64,000 nt of DNA from an uncultured Clostridia bacterium (lineage in GTDB: Bacteria > Bacillota > Clostridia > Saccharofermentanales > Saccharofermentanaceae): assembly GCA_937876985.1 (NCBI GenBank), contig CALEFT010000031.1, positions 1-64,000 on the forward strand. Reading direction: 5' to 3'. Position numbers and translations under genes: made by a program. Positions 62,515 through 64,000 of the stretch are shown one piece after another. How positions within the stretch are numbered: position 1 is the first letter of the stretch; every line of letters starts with the position of its first letter. The notes beneath the pieces were generated by a model, which was given only the letters and a program-made list of their open reading frames with translations, ran no database searches and had not been told where the DNA came from.

Positions 62515-64000
62515 TTATAGCTCCTTCTTCAATGTGTTTCTATCAATTTTGCCATTTGCTGTAAGTGGCATAGTGTCTATCTTGCGGATTAGGTTTGGCA
62601 TCATATATCTAGGAAGCTTCTCCTTGAGAAGATTAGTCAAATCCTTAGCTTCGATGTCACCTACATAATATAACACTATTTTGCCTTTTTCGTTATCATA
62701 AATACAACAGGATGTGTTAATTTTGTCCTGCATATTCACATTTGTCTCAATCTCGCCAAGCTCGATTCTGTGTCCCATATGCTTTATCTGATGGTCTTTA
62801 CGGCTTACAAAGTAGAGATTTCCATCCTCGCCAAGCTTCGCAAGGTCTCCAGTATGATAAATTAGTTCTGGATATTTATCGTTAAGTGGGTTTTGTGTGA
62901 AGGCTTCATTTGTCTTGTCCCAAGCACCATAGTAGCCCATTGTTAATGAAGTTCCACGAACGCATACTTCTCCTGGCTCTCCAATTTTTGCAAGCTTGTT
63001 ATCGTCAGTTAGAAGCAAAATATCAGTATTGTTAAAAGGCCTTCCAATTGGAATCGCATCGCCTAACTCGAACTTTCTATCTACGATGTAGTAGGTGCAA
63101 ATTCCAGTAGTCTCTGTTGGTCCATAGAAGTTGATATAGCGTGCATTTGGACAGGCCTCTACCCAGCGGTTGAATTGTTTAATTGGGAAGACCTCTGATG
63201 CAAATGCGATAGTATGTAAATATTCTGGCTTAATCGTCTTGAATGTACCGAATGCAGAAATCATAGTAAGTGCAGAGACAACCCAGCATACAGTATTTAC
63301 TTTATGCTCGTTAAGAAATTCTACAAGCTTAATTGGGAACATGAAGTTTGTCTTTGGAATAATAACCATGGAAGCACCAAACTTAAGAGTAGGGTAGAAG
63401 TCCTTAAGATATGCGTCTACATAGAAAGGTGTCTGATTACCAAATACTGTATCCTCAGTAACATTGAGCACAGGTACAAGATTCTCAATGTAGTCAATTA
63501 CACTTCTATGGCAAGCGATTACACCCTTTGGCACACCAGTTGAACCAGAAGTAAATACCATATAGATAGGATCTGTGTCAATTTGCTTGTCGCGAATAGC
63601 TAGAAGCTTATCGTCATTTGCTTTATATGTGCAAATATCATCAAACTTCACAATCGTTCCTTCAAATCCAAGCTTCTTTGCTAGCTCATAGGTCGTATCG
63701 TCGCAGATGAGAAGTCTAGGTAGCAAAGTCTTGAAGATTAGCTCGATTCTAAATTGTGGCATCTCTTCGTCGATTGCAGCGTGATAGCAAGACGAGTAGA
63801 TTACTCCCATAAAGCTAGATAGCATCTCTGGATTTTTGTGCATGAACACGATAACTGGTTCCTTCTCGTAGCCGTTGTCGGCGATAAATGAACCGATAGA
63901 TTTTGCTTGCTCATACATAGTCTTGAAGGTTAGTCCATGCGCTTCGTCTGAGCAAGCGACCTTGTCTGGCTTAATATTTACTATGTTTTCCAAATATTCA
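62515..64000 (-). CDS. amino-acid adenylation enzyme (DltA-like), N-terminus outside the window
   Basis: An ANL-family enzyme that activates an amino acid with ATP and loads it on the adjacent carrier. Motifs in order: YMVFTSGSTGVPKGV (A3), NFYGPTETTG (A5), YHTGDLAKLG (A7), RKDHQIKHMGHRIELGEIE (A8) and LTANGKIDR with the A10 lysine. The open frame continues to the last base, with residues EYLE ahead of the first in-frame TTG (63993). These look like part of the normal first helix, so the true start lies to the right. D-alanine is the usual substrate of DltA, but the selectivity here cannot be read by eye. Confidence 0.88.
   Translation of the reverse strand, partial: EYLENIVNIKPDKVACSDEAHGLTFKTMYEQAKSIGSFIADNGYEKEPVIVFMHKNPEMLSSFMGVIYSSCYHAAIDEEMPQFRIELIFKTLLPRLLICDDTTYELAKKLGFEGTIVKFDDICTYKANDDKLLAIRDKQIDTDPIYMVFTSGSTGVPKGVIACHRSVIDYIENLVPVLNVTEDTVFGNQTPFYVDAYLKDFYPTLKFGASMVIIPKTNFMFPIKLVEFLNEHKVNTVCWVVSALTMISAFGTFKTIKPEYLHTIAFASEVFPIKQFNRWVEACPNARYINFYGPTETTGICTYYIVDRKFELGDAIPIGRPFNNTDILLLTDDNKLAKIGEPGEVCVRGTSLTMGYYGAWDKTNEAFTQNPLNDKYPELIYHTGDLAKLGEDGNLYFVSRKDHQIKHMGHRIELGEIETNVNMQDKINTSCCIYDNEKGKIVLYYVGDIEAKDLTNLLKEKLPRYMMPNLIRKIDTMPLTANGKIDRNTLKKEL

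Noticed and set aside
59541..64000. Canonical dltABCD operon
   Set aside because: Gene order, MBOAT length and the GDC block differ from the classical operon, so gene symbols were withheld.

Overview
The window is AT-rich bacterial DNA that is almost entirely coding. Most genes are on the + strand, in short-spaced or overlapping operons with strong GGAGG ribosome binding sites. The gene sets point to a low-GC Firmicute of class Clostridia, possibly near Lachnospiraceae. The evidence is PolC next to the dxr-rseP-ispG block, an IspH-ribosomal S1 fusion, a HutP-family protein, scpA/scpB, and the priA-def-fmt-rsmB-rlmN-prpC-prkC-rsgA-rpe-thiN string. No rRNA, tRNA, CRISPR array, insertion sequence or prophage gene was seen. 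The genus cannot be fixed from sequence reading alone. Layout: 1-1.8 kb, a minus-strand pair (unknown small protein, branched-chain aminotransferase). 2-4.4 kb, a PHP phosphoesterase, a barrel-only NagA-like deacetylase and a Crp/Fnr regulator with a four-cysteine cluster. 4.5-8.1 kb, a c-di-AMP/cell-wall precursor block: a CdaA-CdaR fusion, GlmM and a hexapeptide-repeat protein. 8.4-19.1 kb, ileS, an M50 protease, trpS, scpA-scpB, an RpiR regulator, a HutP-family protein, cmk and ispH-rpsA. 19.3-22 kb, a secreted SH3-NlpC/P60 protein and a PepV-type dipeptidase. 22.2-30.8 kb, rpsB-tsf, then pyrH-frr-uppS-cdsA-dxr-rseP-ispG. 30.8-47.2 kb, polC, priA and the def...thiN operon. 47.2-51.3 kb, an HD hydrolase, an aminotransferase, infC-rpmI-rplT and an rRNA methyltransferase. 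51.3-54.1 kb, a potassium-uptake set of two TrkA-like proteins and TrkH. 54.2-57.5 kb, aconitase and citrate synthase. 57.9-58.9 kb, two genes with different codon use (ankyrin-like and HIT). 58.9-64 kb, a minus-strand dlt-like operon (adenylation enzyme, carrier protein, MBOAT, SGNH protein, lipoprotein) that runs off the right edge. How the genes work together: the window is dominated by translation (ileS, trpS, rpsB, tsf, frr, infC, rpmI, rplT, def, fmt, rlmN, rsmB, rsgA), replication and segregation (polC, priA, scpAB), isoprenoid and envelope supply (dxr, ispG, ispH, uppS, cdsA, glmM) and envelope signalling (CdaA-CdaR, PrkC/PrpC). Potassium uptake by TrkA/TrkH is a known c-di-AMP-controlled process in Firmicutes, so the fused cyclase and the Trk set may be functionally linked. 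The items most worth a second look are: a PolC whose embedded proofreading exonuclease appears to have lost its catalytic residues; a single-chain CdaA-CdaR fusion; a Crp/Fnr protein with a CxxCxxCxxC cluster between its sensor and DNA-binding domains; the dlt-like operon whose SGNH partner has Cys where Ser is expected; an infC gene that appears to start at ATC behind a leader with a terminator; a 69-bp inverted-orientation repeat pair; and an over-represented 9-mer, CTTTTCGAG.
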